NCBI RefSeq assembly: GCF_018130065.1
Contig: NZ_JAFCME010000003.1
Span: forward strand, 254,501-318,500
DNA length: 64,000 bases
Direction: 5' to 3'
Source: Bradyrhizobium sp. AUGA SZCCT0158
GTDB taxonomy: Bacteria; Pseudomonadota; Alphaproteobacteria; Rhizobiales; Xanthobacteraceae
In this document: positions 1-8,574 of the stretch, one piece after another
How positions within the stretch are numbered: position 1 is the first letter of the stretch
Layout of the letters: each line of letters opens with the position of its first letter
Made by a program: the position numbers and the translations under genes
Notes under the pieces: generated by a model
The model's database searches: none
What the model saw: the letters and a program-made list of their open reading frames with translations, nothing else
Told to the model about the DNA's origin: nothing

Positions 1-1352
1 TCGCGCGGCCACGTGGCAACGCCTATTCGCGCGACTTCCGCGGCCCCAACTGGCTCGACCTGCGCAAGGCCTCCGCCGGCTATGCCGAACACGATCCGAC
101 CGTGCTGGTGATCGGCGGCGGACAATCCGGCCTCTCGATCGCGGCGCGGCTGAAGCAATTGAACGTCGATACGCTGATCGTCGATCGCGAGAAACGCATC
201 GGCGACAACTGGCGCAAGCGCTACCACGCGCTGACGCTGCATAATCAAGTGCAGGTCAACCACCTGCCCTACATGCTTTTCCCGCCGAACTGGCCGACCT
301 ACATCCCGAAGGACAAGCTCGCCAACTGGTTCGAGGCCTATGTCGAAGCCATGGAGTTGAACTTCTGGACCGAGACCGAATTCGAGGGCGGCAGCTACGA
401 CGAGAAGGAACAACGCTGGACCGTGACGCTGCGCCGCGCCGACGGCAGCAAGCGCACCATGCAGCCGCGCCACGTGGTGCTTGCGACCGGCGTCAGCGGC
501 ATCCCGAGCAAGCCCGACATTGCCGGCCTGAAGGATTTCAAGGGCAGCGTGATGCATTCCAGCCAGTACGACGATGGCGAGAACTGGAAGGGCAAGCGCG
601 CGATCGTGGTCGGCACCGGCAACAGCGGCCACGACATCGCGCAAGACCTGCATTCGAGCGGCGCCCATGTCACGCTGTTTCAGCGCTCATCGACGCTGGT
701 CGTCAGCATCGAACCCTCGGCGCAGCTGGTGTACGCGCCCTATAATGAGGGCACGCTCGAGGACAACGATCTGATCGCGACCTCGATGCCGTTGCAAGTC
801 GCGCGGAAGAGCCACGCGCTGACCTGCGCGAAGTCGAAAGATCTCGACAAGGACCTGCTCGACGGGCTGCAACGCGCCGGCTTCAAGCTCGATTTCGGCG
901 AGGACAATACCGGCTGGCAGTTCAAGTACCTCACCCGTGGCGGCGGTTATTACTTCAACGTCGGCTGCTCCGATTTGATCGTCAAAGGCGATATCGCTCT
1001 GAAGCAATTCGCCGATGTCGACGGTTTTGTAACTGACGGCGTCAAGATGAAGGACGGCGAGACCATCGCCGCCGATCTCGTCGTGCTGGCGACCGGCTAC
1101 AAGCGGCAGGAAGAGCTGGTGCGGCTGTTGTTCGGCGAAGCCGTCATGAACCGCGTCGGCACCATCTGGGGTTTTGGCGAGGGCCAGGAACTGCGCAACA
1201 TGTACACCCGCACCGGCCAGCCCGGCCTGTGGTTCATCGCCGGCGGCCTTGCGCAATGCCGCATCGGATCGAAGCATCTGGCGCTGCAGATCAAGGCGAT
1301 CGAGGAAGGGTTGCTGCCGCGCGGCGCGAAGCCGGCGGCGGGCGTCGCGTGA
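1..1352 (+). CDS. Flavin-containing monooxygenase-like NAD(P)/FAD oxidoreductase (5' end outside window)
   Basis: The frame is open from base 3 with no stop upstream, so the gene begins before the window; 449 residues are visible and end at TGA 1350-1352. A first Rossmann motif (GGGQSGL) binds FAD and a second (VVGTGNSGHDIAQDL) binds NAD(P)H. The late ATGYKRQ segment resembles the ATGY motif of flavin monooxygenases. A Baeyer-Villiger or N-hydroxylating type of oxygenation is likely, but the substrate cannot be read. A GTG at 102 would start just before the FAD motif, but the readable residues before it (FRGPNWLDLRKA) look like real protein, so 102 is unlikely to be the true start. The NHL gene follows after 29 bp and may be cotranscribed. 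Confidence 0.85.
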   Translation, partial: ARPRGNAYSRDFRGPNWLDLRKASAGYAEHDPTVLVIGGGQSGLSIAARLKQLNVDTLIVDREKRIGDNWRKRYHALTLHNQVQVNHLPYMLFPPNWPTYIPKDKLANWFEAYVEAMELNFWTETEFEGGSYDEKEQRWTVTLRRADGSKRTMQPRHVVLATGVSGIPSKPDIAGLKDFKGSVMHSSQYDDGENWKGKRAIVVGTGNSGHDIAQDLHSSGAHVTLFQRSSTLVVSIEPSAQLVYAPYNEGTLEDNDLIATSMPLQVARKSHALTCAKSKDLDKDLLDGLQRAGFKLDFGEDNTGWQFKYLTRGGGYYFNVGCSDLIVKGDIALKQFADVDGFVTDGVKMKDGETIAADLVVLATGYKRQEELVRLLFGEAVMNRVGTIWGFGEGQELRNMYTRTGQPGLWFIAGGLAQCRIGSKHLALQIKAIEEGLLPRGAKPAAGVA

Positions 1353-1381
1353 ATCACAGCTAACATCATGGGGGAATAAAC

Positions 1382-2350
1382 ATGCCGTCGATTCTCGGCT
1401 CGGGCGAACATCGCTATCGCGTGGTGGAGAACTGGGCGAAGCTGCCCGATGGCTGGAGCCTCTCCGACGTCGCTTCCGTCGCGGTCGACAGCCGCGACCG
1501 CATCTACGTCTTCAACCGCGGCGCCCATCCGATGGTGGTGCTGGATCGCGAGGGGAATTTCCTCAGGAGCTGGGGCGAAGGCCTGTTCAACCGCGCCCAC
1601 GGGCTGCACATCGACGCCGACGACAATCTCTATTGCACCGATGACGGCGACCACACCGTGCGCAAGTGCTCGGTCGACGGCAAGGTGCTGCTGACGATCG
1701 GCATCCCGAACCGCCCGAAGCCGTATATGAGCGGCGAGCCGTTCCACCGCTGCACCCATACGGCGCTGTCGCCGAAGGGCGAGATCTACGTCTCGGACGG
1801 CTACGGCAATGCCTGCGTCCATAAATACACGCCCGACGGCAAGCTGCTGAAGAGCTGGGGCGAGCCGGGTTCCGATCCCGGCCAGTTCAACATCGTCCAC
1901 AATATCGCTACCGATGTCGACGGCTTCGTCTACGTCGCCGACCGCGAGAACCATCGCGTGCAGGTGTTCGACGGCAACGGCAAATACGAGACCCAGTGGA
2001 ACAATCTGCACCGGCCCTGCGCGCTGCATTGCTGCGGCGGCAAGCAGCCGCATTTCATCGTCGGCGAGCTCGGCCCGGGCATGCCGGTCAACCTGAACGT
2101 GCCGAATCTCGGGCCGCGGCTCTCCATCGTCGACGCCAAGGGCCAGCGGATCGCCCGGCTCGGTGGCGAGGACGGCCCGGGGATAGACACCGGCAAATTC
2201 CTCGCGCCCCACGGCCTGGCGCTGGATTCCAGAGGCGACATCTATGTCGGCGAGGTCGGCGTCACCAACTGGAAGACCAGCTTTCCCGACACGCCGATGC
2301 CCTCAGAGGTCGGCGTCGGCCGCTGTCTGCAGAAGCTCGAGAAGGTTTAG
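1382..2350 (+). CDS. NHL-repeat six-bladed beta-propeller protein
   Basis: 322 residues with no obvious signal peptide. At least five repeats of the type 'V.VDSRDRIYVFNRG', 'HIDADDNLYCTDDG' and 'VDGFVYVADRENHRVQVFD' mark an NHL beta-propeller. The family includes peptidyl-alpha-hydroxyglycine amidating-lyase-like proteins, and bacterial members are often annotated that way without proof of activity. The ATG at 1382 follows a purine-rich GGGGGAATAA. The gene sits 29 bp behind the flavin monooxygenase and is probably in its operon, so it may act on the same unknown substrate. The fold is secure; the reaction is not. Confidence 0.8.
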   Translation: MPSILGSGEHRYRVVENWAKLPDGWSLSDVASVAVDSRDRIYVFNRGAHPMVVLDREGNFLRSWGEGLFNRAHGLHIDADDNLYCTDDGDHTVRKCSVDGKVLLTIGIPNRPKPYMSGEPFHRCTHTALSPKGEIYVSDGYGNACVHKYTPDGKLLKSWGEPGSDPGQFNIVHNIATDVDGFVYVADRENHRVQVFDGNGKYETQWNNLHRPCALHCCGGKQPHFIVGELGPGMPVNLNVPNLGPRLSIVDAKGQRIARLGGEDGPGIDTGKFLAPHGLALDSRGDIYVGEVGVTNWKTSFPDTPMPSEVGVGRCLQKLEKV

Positions 2351-2580
2351 GACCGGCCGCGCGGCTCCGGGGGTTGGCACGCCCGATCACGATGGATTGA
2401 CCGCGGATGCCCGCCCCTGCAGGTGCCTTGGAGATGCCCTGGAGGCCCGCGAAATCATGGCGATTCGTGGGCGGCATATGCTGGATAAGGCCCGGAACGC
2501 TCTTCACAATCCCGTCACGCTGCCTGTAGTATGCAGGGCGCATGCTGCTTCGCAGCTAACATGGGAGTCAGGAGCGTTTC

Positions 2581-3138
2581 TTGAACGCACACGTCTCGCA
2601 AGGCGGATGGCCGGTACTGGTGCTGAACGCGGATTTCCGGCCGCTGAGTTACTACCCGCTGTCTCTCTGGTCGTGGCAGGACGCGATCAAGGCGGTGTTC
2701 CTCGACCGCGTCAACATCGTCGAGCATTACGACCGCGCGGTGCACAGCCCGAGCTTCGAGATCCAGCTGCCGAGCGTGGTGTCGCTCAAATCCTTCGTCA
2801 AGCCGACCACGCATCCCGCCTTCACCCGGTTCAACGTCTTCCTGCGCGACCGGTTCAGCTGCCAATATTGCCTGGCGCATGACGACCTCACCTTCGATCA
2901 CATCATCCCGCGCAGCAAGGGCGGCCAGACCACCTGGGAGAACGTCGTCGCGGCCTGCTCGCCGTGCAATCTGCGCAAGGGCAATCTGACGCCACAGCAG
3001 GCGCGGATGTTCCCGCGGCAACACCCGTTCGCGCCGACCGTGCATCAACTGCACCGCAACGGCCGCCTGTTCCCGCCGAACTATCTGCACGATAGCTGGC
3101 TGGATTATTTGTATTGGGACACCGAGCTCGATCCGTAG
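2581..3138 (+). CDS. HNH endonuclease
   Basis: 185 residues beginning at TTG 2581, which has a good ribosome site (CAGGAG) about 5 bases upstream; no in-frame ATG lies near. The C-terminal half holds a complete HNH core: CQYC, then FDHIIPRSKGG with the DH pair, then a second zinc pair CSPC followed by NLRKGN. This is the standalone type found in single copy in many alphaproteobacteria, with an N-terminal segment starting VLNADFRPLSYYPLSLW. Such proteins are thought to be metal-dependent DNA nucleases, but their cellular role is not established. No methylase or toxin-immunity partner lies beside it. Confidence 0.85.
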   Translation: MNAHVSQGGWPVLVLNADFRPLSYYPLSLWSWQDAIKAVFLDRVNIVEHYDRAVHSPSFEIQLPSVVSLKSFVKPTTHPAFTRFNVFLRDRFSCQYCLAHDDLTFDHIIPRSKGGQTTWENVVAACSPCNLRKGNLTPQQARMFPRQHPFAPTVHQLHRNGRLFPPNYLHDSWLDYLYWDTELDP

Positions 3139-3154
3139 GCTCACGCGGTTTATT

Positions 3155-4285
3155 TCACAACGCTTCAAGCGTGCTGCGCGATGGTGCCATCGGCAGCCAT
3201 TCCGGGATACGGCGCTTCGCGATCCAATATGGTCGCCAGAGCGATTGCCAAGCGGCGCGGTCGAGCGGCGCCGTGCCCCAGTCACGCCACCCCATTTCGA
3301 CCTGCGACAGGTCATGCATGTGCAGCCACTGGCGCGCCGCCCACCACAGCTCACGCGGCACCTCTGCGTTCCCAGCGGCTTTGAGCTCGACGATATTCGG
3401 CAGCGGATCGCGATAACGCGAAGCAACGCGCAGCGTGGCAACGCGCTCCCCGTCGCGCCGAACGCTCCAGAGCCGCGAGCGATTATGCGCCAGGTTGTAG
3501 CCATAGGTGTGCAGGCAATTCCGCATGGCGTCCGCTTCTTCGGCGATAGCGACGATGGTGTCCAAGGGCAGGAAATCATAACCGGCCACGCGACCGGTCC
3601 GGAGCCACATGTCGCTGATCGGCAGGTGACCGAGATTCACCTGCAATGCGATGAGCATTCGCCAGTTGTCAGCAGCCGCAAGGGCCGGACCGATGCGCAT
3701 GTCCGGCGTCCACGGCTTGCCGATCAGCCCGTGCGCGTACGTTGCCGGCTGGCTGGAAAACCATGACCAGAGACTGATCAGCCGCAATCGGGCCGGATTC
3801 ACGCGCCGCTGCTCGCGGACGAGCTCGCGCGCGATCCACACCGCCGCCGCCTCATGCGCGAGATCGGCAACATCAGCCACGACCTGCAGCCAAGTTGGGG
3901 CGAGCTTGGGCGAGCGCGGAAAATGGTTCGCGATCTGCCGGCGAAACAGCTCGCCGTCAGGCAATCTCCCGATCGGACGCGTGAGCGCTTCCGGCGGCAC
4001 CTTTCGCAGCCACATCGGCACATCGGCCGCCACCGCCGCCTCAGCTAGACCGAGGCCATCGACGACGTGCGCGAGCGCCGGCGCGGGATCGAGCCCGGGC
4101 CGCGGGACGGCCAGCGCGAAGAGAAGCGCGGGAAAGCTCGCGGCAAGGTCCGCAATGCGCGAGTGCCGCATTGCCAGAACACGCACCTCTCCCTGGAACC
4201 GGGGATGATATCTCCGGAGCCGACGTTCAAGCAGGTCGGAGCGCGCGGCCTCCCGGCGAGGGGCCAGCAACAGATTCGAGGTCAT
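3155..4285 (-). CDS. PcfJ-like protein
   Basis: 376 residues from ATG 4285. The C-terminal half has the PcfJ-type pattern of a conserved Cys/His pair followed by a Tyr and a beta strand (MRNCLHTYGYNLAHNRSRLW, then VATLRVASRYR). PcfJ was named on an enterococcal conjugative plasmid; chromosomal homologues are common and lack a proven function. The frame stays open to an ATG at 4552 that overlaps the GMC oxidoreductase stop as ATGA, which would give 465 residues. I prefer 4285 because residues 1-89 of the long form are Arg/Pro-rich and look non-coding, but the overlap makes the longer start possible. The N-terminal half has no motif I recognise. Confidence 0.6.
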   Translation of the reverse strand: MTSNLLLAPRREAARSDLLERRLRRYHPRFQGEVRVLAMRHSRIADLAASFPALLFALAVPRPGLDPAPALAHVVDGLGLAEAAVAADVPMWLRKVPPEALTRPIGRLPDGELFRRQIANHFPRSPKLAPTWLQVVADVADLAHEAAAVWIARELVREQRRVNPARLRLISLWSWFSSQPATYAHGLIGKPWTPDMRIGPALAAADNWRMLIALQVNLGHLPISDMWLRTGRVAGYDFLPLDTIVAIAEEADAMRNCLHTYGYNLAHNRSRLWSVRRDGERVATLRVASRYRDPLPNIVELKAAGNAEVPRELWWAARQWLHMHDLSQVEMGWRDWGTAPLDRAAWQSLWRPYWIAKRRIPEWLPMAPSRSTLEAL

Positions 4286-4358
4286 GACAACAATTCCGCA
4301 GCGCGGACTCAGAGGTCCGCAGCCAAGATTCGATCGCGTTGAGGATTTGGATATTTCA

Positions 4359-4498
4359 CCCGGGGTTTGAATCCCGGGACGCGCGTCAAATATCGCGTAT
4401 CGAACCCGGGAAGCGCGCAGACGTAAACATGGTCGCCTCCATCGATGGCGTTGCGGAGCCGTCCCAATAGCCAGTTTTCCGCCGATGCGCAACCCGGG
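4359..4498. repeat. Cluster of four CCCGGG palindromes
   Basis: CCCGGG occurs at 4359, 4373, 4405 and 4493, upstream of the preferred start of the PcfJ-like gene. Copies two and three lie in a degenerate direct repeat with a 32-base spacing (TGAATCCCGGGACGCGCG and CGAACCCGGGAAGCGCGC). The first two copies could pair into a 6-bp hairpin with an 8-base loop. It could be regulatory or an expired repeat; nothing in the sequence decides this. Confidence 0.35.
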
Positions 4499-4548
4499 AA
4501 TGCATCCTGCCGGCAGTTCACCTGACGCCCGGCTAGCGTCGGTCTTCC

Positions 4549-6117
4549 TCATCTCTCAGCTTTCAACCGATCCGCCATTCGCTCGGCGATCGCGACCGTC
4601 GTCAGATGCGTGTTGGCGCGCGGGACTTCGGGCATGATGGAGGCGTCGATGACGCGCAAACCAGTGCAGCCGATCACGCGGCATTCGGGATCAACCACGG
4701 CGCGAGGGTCGTCGGCGGCGCCCATGCGGCAGGTGCCGCTGGCGTGCTGGGCGTCGCTGCACTCAGTGAACAGCCAGTCGTCGAGCTCAGTGGCGCTGAG
4801 CGCCTCGTCCATCGAGCGTCCGGTCGCGCCATACTCGACCCGGTGGGCGATGTCGGTGATGGCGGGCTGCAGGCAGATCTCGCGCAGGCGGCGCACGCCG
4901 TCGCGCATCCGAATGAGATCGCTGCGATCGGACAGCATGCGCTCCTCCACCGCCGGATCGATGGTCGGGTCTGTCGTGGTGATGCGGACGTGGCCCTGGC
5001 TGAACGCCTGATAGACCGACACCGCGATGCGGCCGCGCGCGGTGCTGGCCGTCTGATTGTCGTCGCGAGCGAGGTTGCCGGCGATCATGATCATATCGTT
5101 CTCACCGGCGTCTGCGAGGCCGGAGCTGTAGCGCAGGCAGCAATTGGTGTGCCGGTGCATCAGCGTGTTGACCTGGCCGTGCTCGCGTAAGTGCAGCAGC
5201 GCATCCATGATCGGATGATCGAGCAGGTTTTCGCCCACCGGCAGGTCGGCCAGAACAGGGATGCCCAACCCTTCCAGCAATGGCGCAGGACCGATGCCGG
5301 AGCGCTGCAGAATCGCGGGCGAGTGAATGGCACCGGCGCAGAGGATCACCTCATGCTTCGCCGCGGGTGCATATGATTTGCCGCCGATGCGCACCCGGAC
5401 CGCGCGGGCGTGCAGCCGGTTGCCTTCGAACTCGATTCCTTCGACCAGGGCATCACCGACGATCCGCAGATTCTCGCGGCCGCGCGCCGGCTCCAGATAG
5501 CCGTCATTGGTGGAGACGCGGCGCCCGGCCTCGCTGTTGATGGCGTAGGGCGACACACCGGTGCCATCAGGCGCGTTGTGGTCGTCGCACCAGCCATAGC
5601 CGAGCCCGAGCGCGGACTGGCGCAGCGCCCGGTCCACATTTCCCCAATCCGGCACCGGCGCGCGATACACCGGGATCGGGCCGCGATCGCCGTGATAGGG
5701 CGCGTCGGGAAAATTCTTGTCGGTCTCGAGCTTGCAGAACCAGGGCAGCATCGCGTCCCAGCCCCACCCCTCGCAGCCGCTTCTCTCCCAGCGGTCGAGA
5801 TCGTCGGGCACCGCGCGGATGGCGATCTGGCCGTTGATCGTGGAACTGCCGCCCATGGCACGCCCGCGCCACAGCAGGCGCGGCGCCTGCCGCTCGGTTC
5901 GCCTTGCCAAGAGCTTGGGCCAGCGGAAATTGTCATCGCCGATGGCGCGCATCGGGTTCGGGATCTGGATGTGCTCCGGCGTGTCGGCGGTGCGAAAATC
6001 CTGCCCGGCCTCGAGCAGCAGCACGCGGTGCAAGGGATCCTCGCTGAGGCGCGCGGCCAGCGTGGCACCGGCGGAGCCGCCGCCGATGATGATCGTGTCG
6101 TACTCGGAATCAATCAT
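4549..6117 (-). CDS. GMC-family FAD-dependent oxidoreductase
   Basis: 522 residues from ATG 6117. It opens with the FAD-binding Rossmann motif (IIIGGGSAGATLAARLSE). The GMC signature follows (RGRAMGGSSTINGQIAIR), and the C-terminal active-site region has HASGTCRMG and NTHLTTVAIAERMAD. Closest in type to choline dehydrogenase and related alcohol dehydrogenases; the alcohol substrate is unknown. The start lies 1 bp after the stop of the ribbon-helix-helix gene, so it is coexpressed with that gene and the M20 amidohydrolase. The operon may release an alcohol from an amide conjugate and then oxidise it, which is inference. Confidence 0.9.
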   Translation of the reverse strand: MIDSEYDTIIIGGGSAGATLAARLSEDPLHRVLLLEAGQDFRTADTPEHIQIPNPMRAIGDDNFRWPKLLARRTERQAPRLLWRGRAMGGSSTINGQIAIRAVPDDLDRWERSGCEGWGWDAMLPWFCKLETDKNFPDAPYHGDRGPIPVYRAPVPDWGNVDRALRQSALGLGYGWCDDHNAPDGTGVSPYAINSEAGRRVSTNDGYLEPARGRENLRIVGDALVEGIEFEGNRLHARAVRVRIGGKSYAPAAKHEVILCAGAIHSPAILQRSGIGPAPLLEGLGIPVLADLPVGENLLDHPIMDALLHLREHGQVNTLMHRHTNCCLRYSSGLADAGENDMIMIAGNLARDDNQTASTARGRIAVSVYQAFSQGHVRITTTDPTIDPAVEERMLSDRSDLIRMRDGVRRLREICLQPAITDIAHRVEYGATGRSMDEALSATELDDWLFTECSDAQHASGTCRMGAADDPRAVVDPECRVIGCTGLRVIDASIMPEVPRANTHLTTVAIAERMADRLKAER

Positions 6118-6118
6118 G

Positions 6119-6403
6119 CTACGAGGTTGTTCCGATCTTTTCGCGCTTAAACAATTTGCTGAAATGAGCTGAGCGGTCGTCGTAGCTTTCGTCGCTCTCC
6201 CCTTCCTCCCGATCGAGAACGAACTCAGCTTCGAGGTCGACATGATTGTAGGCGAGAATGCTCATTTCGCCGGGTTCGCGTTCCATATCCCGAAGGAGGA
6301 GCTGCGACACATATTCTTCGGTCGTCAAACCCTGCTGTTTAGCGCGGTTGGCGGCTGCCGTCGCGACCGCACGGTCAATATTGATGGTCGCGAGTTCACC
6401 CAT
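6119..6403 (-). CDS. Small ribbon-helix-helix protein
   Basis: 94 residues from ATG 6403, which has a GGACGAGG ribosome site 8 bases upstream. A TTG at 6427 that overlaps the upstream stop as TTGA would add 8 residues. The first 45 residues (ATINIDRAV, then GLTTEEYVSQLLLRDM) match the strand-helix-helix pattern of Arc/CopG-like DNA-binding proteins and type II antitoxins. The rest is acidic and ends in a basic FKREK segment. There is no toxin reading frame next to it; its neighbours are metabolic enzymes. It may be an autoregulator of the operon or an orphan antitoxin-like protein. Confidence 0.6.
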   Translation of the reverse strand: MGELATINIDRAVATAAANRAKQQGLTTEEYVSQLLLRDMEREPGEMSILAYNHVDLEAEFVLDREEGESDESYDDRSAHFSKLFKREKIGTTS

Positions 6404-6423
6404 GTGCTGTACCTCGTCCCAAC

Positions 6424-7842
6424 TCAACCCAGCGACATATCCAGCGGCGGCGCGACGTTATCCGGCAACGGACAGACATAGGGCGTGCGGGCGGTGCGCT
6501 TGTTGAGGTCGGCTTTCGCGGCGGCGATCAGCTCCGGCTCGCCCAGCGCCTGGACGCCGAGCGCGGCCATCGCCTTGGCGGCCTGCACCATGGCCTTGTG
6601 GGCATGCGGGCTCTTGCCCTGGGCGACGATCTGCCAGGTGTGAAACGGCGTTCCGATGGCGACCGTGGGGGCGTGGACCTGAACGGTCGGGACCACCCAG
6701 CTGACATCGCCGACATCGGTCGAGCCGATCTGCGGATTGCGTTTTGCATTTAGCGGCACGATGAAATCGGCCAGTGGGCGGTCGGTCGGATCCATGCCGA
6801 TCGAATGATAGACGGAGGCGATGTCCTTGTCGGTCAAAGTGGCGCGGATCTTCGTGGCGAATTCCTTGTCCGCTTCGTCGAAATGCGGGGGACCAAGTTC
6901 TTCCATGATGCGGTGCAGGGTTTGCTCGAGCGGGGTGTTGTCCAGAACATTGGAGACGGCGGAAATGATCCGCATCTCCACACTCGTTTCGGTCATCAGC
7001 GCGGCGCCTTGCGCGATCTTGTGCACGCGCCCAACCAACGCGTTCATCCCGGGCAGATCGCGGTCGCGGATCGAATAGCGCACGCGGGCGTGGGCCTGCA
7101 CCACGTTGGGGGCAATGCCGCCGGTGTCGAGCAGCGCGTAATGGACGCGGGCTTCGCTCGGCATGTGCTCGCGCATGTAGTTGACGCCGACATTCATCAG
7201 TTCCACCGCATCGAGCGCGCTGCGGCCAAGATGCGGCGAGACCGCGGCATGCGACGCGCGCCCGGTGAAGATGAAATCGGCGCGCGTGTTGGCAAGCGAC
7301 GGCGTCACCGCGACCTCCCAGAAACTGTTGGGGTGCCAGGTGATGGCGATGTCGGCATCATCGAAGGCGCCCGAGCGCACCATGAAGGTTTTCGCCGCAC
7401 CACCTTCTTCGGCGGGGCAGCCGTAATAGCGCACGCGGCCCGGAATCTTGCTCGCGGCAAGCCAATCCTTCACGGCGGTAGCGGCGAGCAGTGCCGCCGA
7501 GCCCAACAGGTTGTGGCCGCAGCCATGGCCATGGCCGCCGGCCTCGATGGGGCGGTGTTCCGCGACGCCCGCCTCCTGGCTGAGGCCGGGCAGCGCATCA
7601 TATTCGCCAAGGAAGGCGATGACGGGACCGCCTTCTCCCCATTCGCCCATCAGGGCGGTGGGAATATCGGCGACATTCTCGGTGATGCGGAAACCCTGAT
7701 GGCGCAGTTCGGCCAGATGTTCGGCGGCAGAGCGCGCCTCGGTGTAGCAGACCTCGGGCATCGCCCAGACCCTGTCGGCCAAATCGATGAAGCGCGGCTT
7801 GATGACGTCAATGCCCCGCCAGATGTCGCTGCGATTGTCCAT
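6424..7842 (-). CDS. M20 family amidohydrolase (AbgB-like)
   Basis: 472 residues from ATG 7842 with GGGGA upstream. Metal ligands of the M20 dizinc peptidases are visible: GGHGHGCGHN, CPAEEGG and a late histidine in IGTPFHTWQ. The dimerisation (lid) domain lies in the middle, with the SHAAVSPHLGRSALDAVEL segment. Length and sequence type fit the AbgB subgroup (p-aminobenzoyl-glutamate hydrolase subunit B and indole-acetyl-amino-acid hydrolase relatives), which cleave aminoacyl amides. First gene of a minus-strand operon with the ribbon-helix-helix and GMC genes. No AbgA partner is present, so the exact substrate is open. Confidence 0.85.
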   Translation of the reverse strand: MDNRSDIWRGIDVIKPRFIDLADRVWAMPEVCYTEARSAAEHLAELRHQGFRITENVADIPTALMGEWGEGGPVIAFLGEYDALPGLSQEAGVAEHRPIEAGGHGHGCGHNLLGSAALLAATAVKDWLAASKIPGRVRYYGCPAEEGGAAKTFMVRSGAFDDADIAITWHPNSFWEVAVTPSLANTRADFIFTGRASHAAVSPHLGRSALDAVELMNVGVNYMREHMPSEARVHYALLDTGGIAPNVVQAHARVRYSIRDRDLPGMNALVGRVHKIAQGAALMTETSVEMRIISAVSNVLDNTPLEQTLHRIMEELGPPHFDEADKEFATKIRATLTDKDIASVYHSIGMDPTDRPLADFIVPLNAKRNPQIGSTDVGDVSWVVPTVQVHAPTVAIGTPFHTWQIVAQGKSPHAHKAMVQAAKAMAALGVQALGEPELIAAAKADLNKRTARTPYVCPLPDNVAPPLDMSLG

Positions 7843-8007
7843 GCTACGGTCCCCAATCGTTGTTTGGATGAAATCGTATCAGCTTCGCCTGACGCGGCCT
7901 AGCGCCGGGCGGGTGACCTGCCATGCGGCCGACGCGATGAATATGCGCCTGCAACCTCGCGGCGCGATGCGCCCGAGCTTTGCTGGAAATCTCGCCCACT
8001 CATTGAG

Positions 8008-8360
8008 AGGGCGCAGGGAAGACCGGGTGCGCGCTGCACCCGCGGTCTCGTGTGCGAATAGTGCAAAGAAAGCTGCACACGAGCATACAGGGCAGCGGAG
8101 AACACCCGGCCTTCCCTGCGCAATGGCTTTACGGCTTATGCCGTGCTCTCCCCGGAGACGAGTTCTTGGTTGACTCCGTCGCTGCCGTTCGGCTCTCGCC
8201 TACCCGACAGCTTGACACCTGCAACGGGCGCCAGGACCACACGGTTTTGCCGTACGCTTATCCACGCCATCGTCTCAGCGTAAACCAGCGTCCACCGCAA
8301 CCCGCCCAACGTCCGTGACGACGGCCGACGCCCTTCTGACCAGGACGGGATGGCGATAGA
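8008..8360. repeat. Dispersed repeat element of Bradyrhizobium type
   Basis: This non-coding stretch carries an 18-bp inverted repeat with one mismatch at 8012-8029 and 8103-8120. A long segment follows that I recognise from memory as a repeat common between genes in Bradyrhizobium and Rhodopseudomonas genomes (core around 8103-8330). No frame in it has coding character. The outer borders are approximate because no second copy lies in this window. Confidence 0.5.
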
Positions 8361-8480
8361 TGCGCACTGATTTGGGTCGGCCGGCAACAAAATATTTTTG
8401 ATTTACAGAAGTTTTCTACTTGACACGATTTCCGTAAACCAGAACTGATTTGCCCGTCGGGTCAATTTGCCGCACTCAGC

Positions 8481-8557
8481 CGTCATTGCGAGCGAAGCGA
8501 AGCAATCCATCCCTCCCGGGGCTGGCTATGGATTGCTTCGCTGCGCTCGCAATGACG
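8481..8557. repeat. REP-like 30-bp-arm inverted repeat
   Basis: Arms at 8481-8510 and 8528-8557 are complementary over 30 bp with one mismatch, around a 17-base loop. The arm text (GTCATTGCGAGCGAAGCGAA) is a widespread palindromic repeat of Rhizobiales and other proteobacteria. It lies 18 bp beyond the stop of the minus-strand EAL gene and may stabilise that mRNA's 3' end. Confidence 0.8.
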
Positions 8558-8574
8558 GGTGGTTAGACGCGGGC

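Noticed and set aside
4355-4420. tRNA T-arm-like text (GGGTTTGAATCCC, ATCGAACCC)
   Set aside because: No acceptor, D or anticodon arms can be formed around it.
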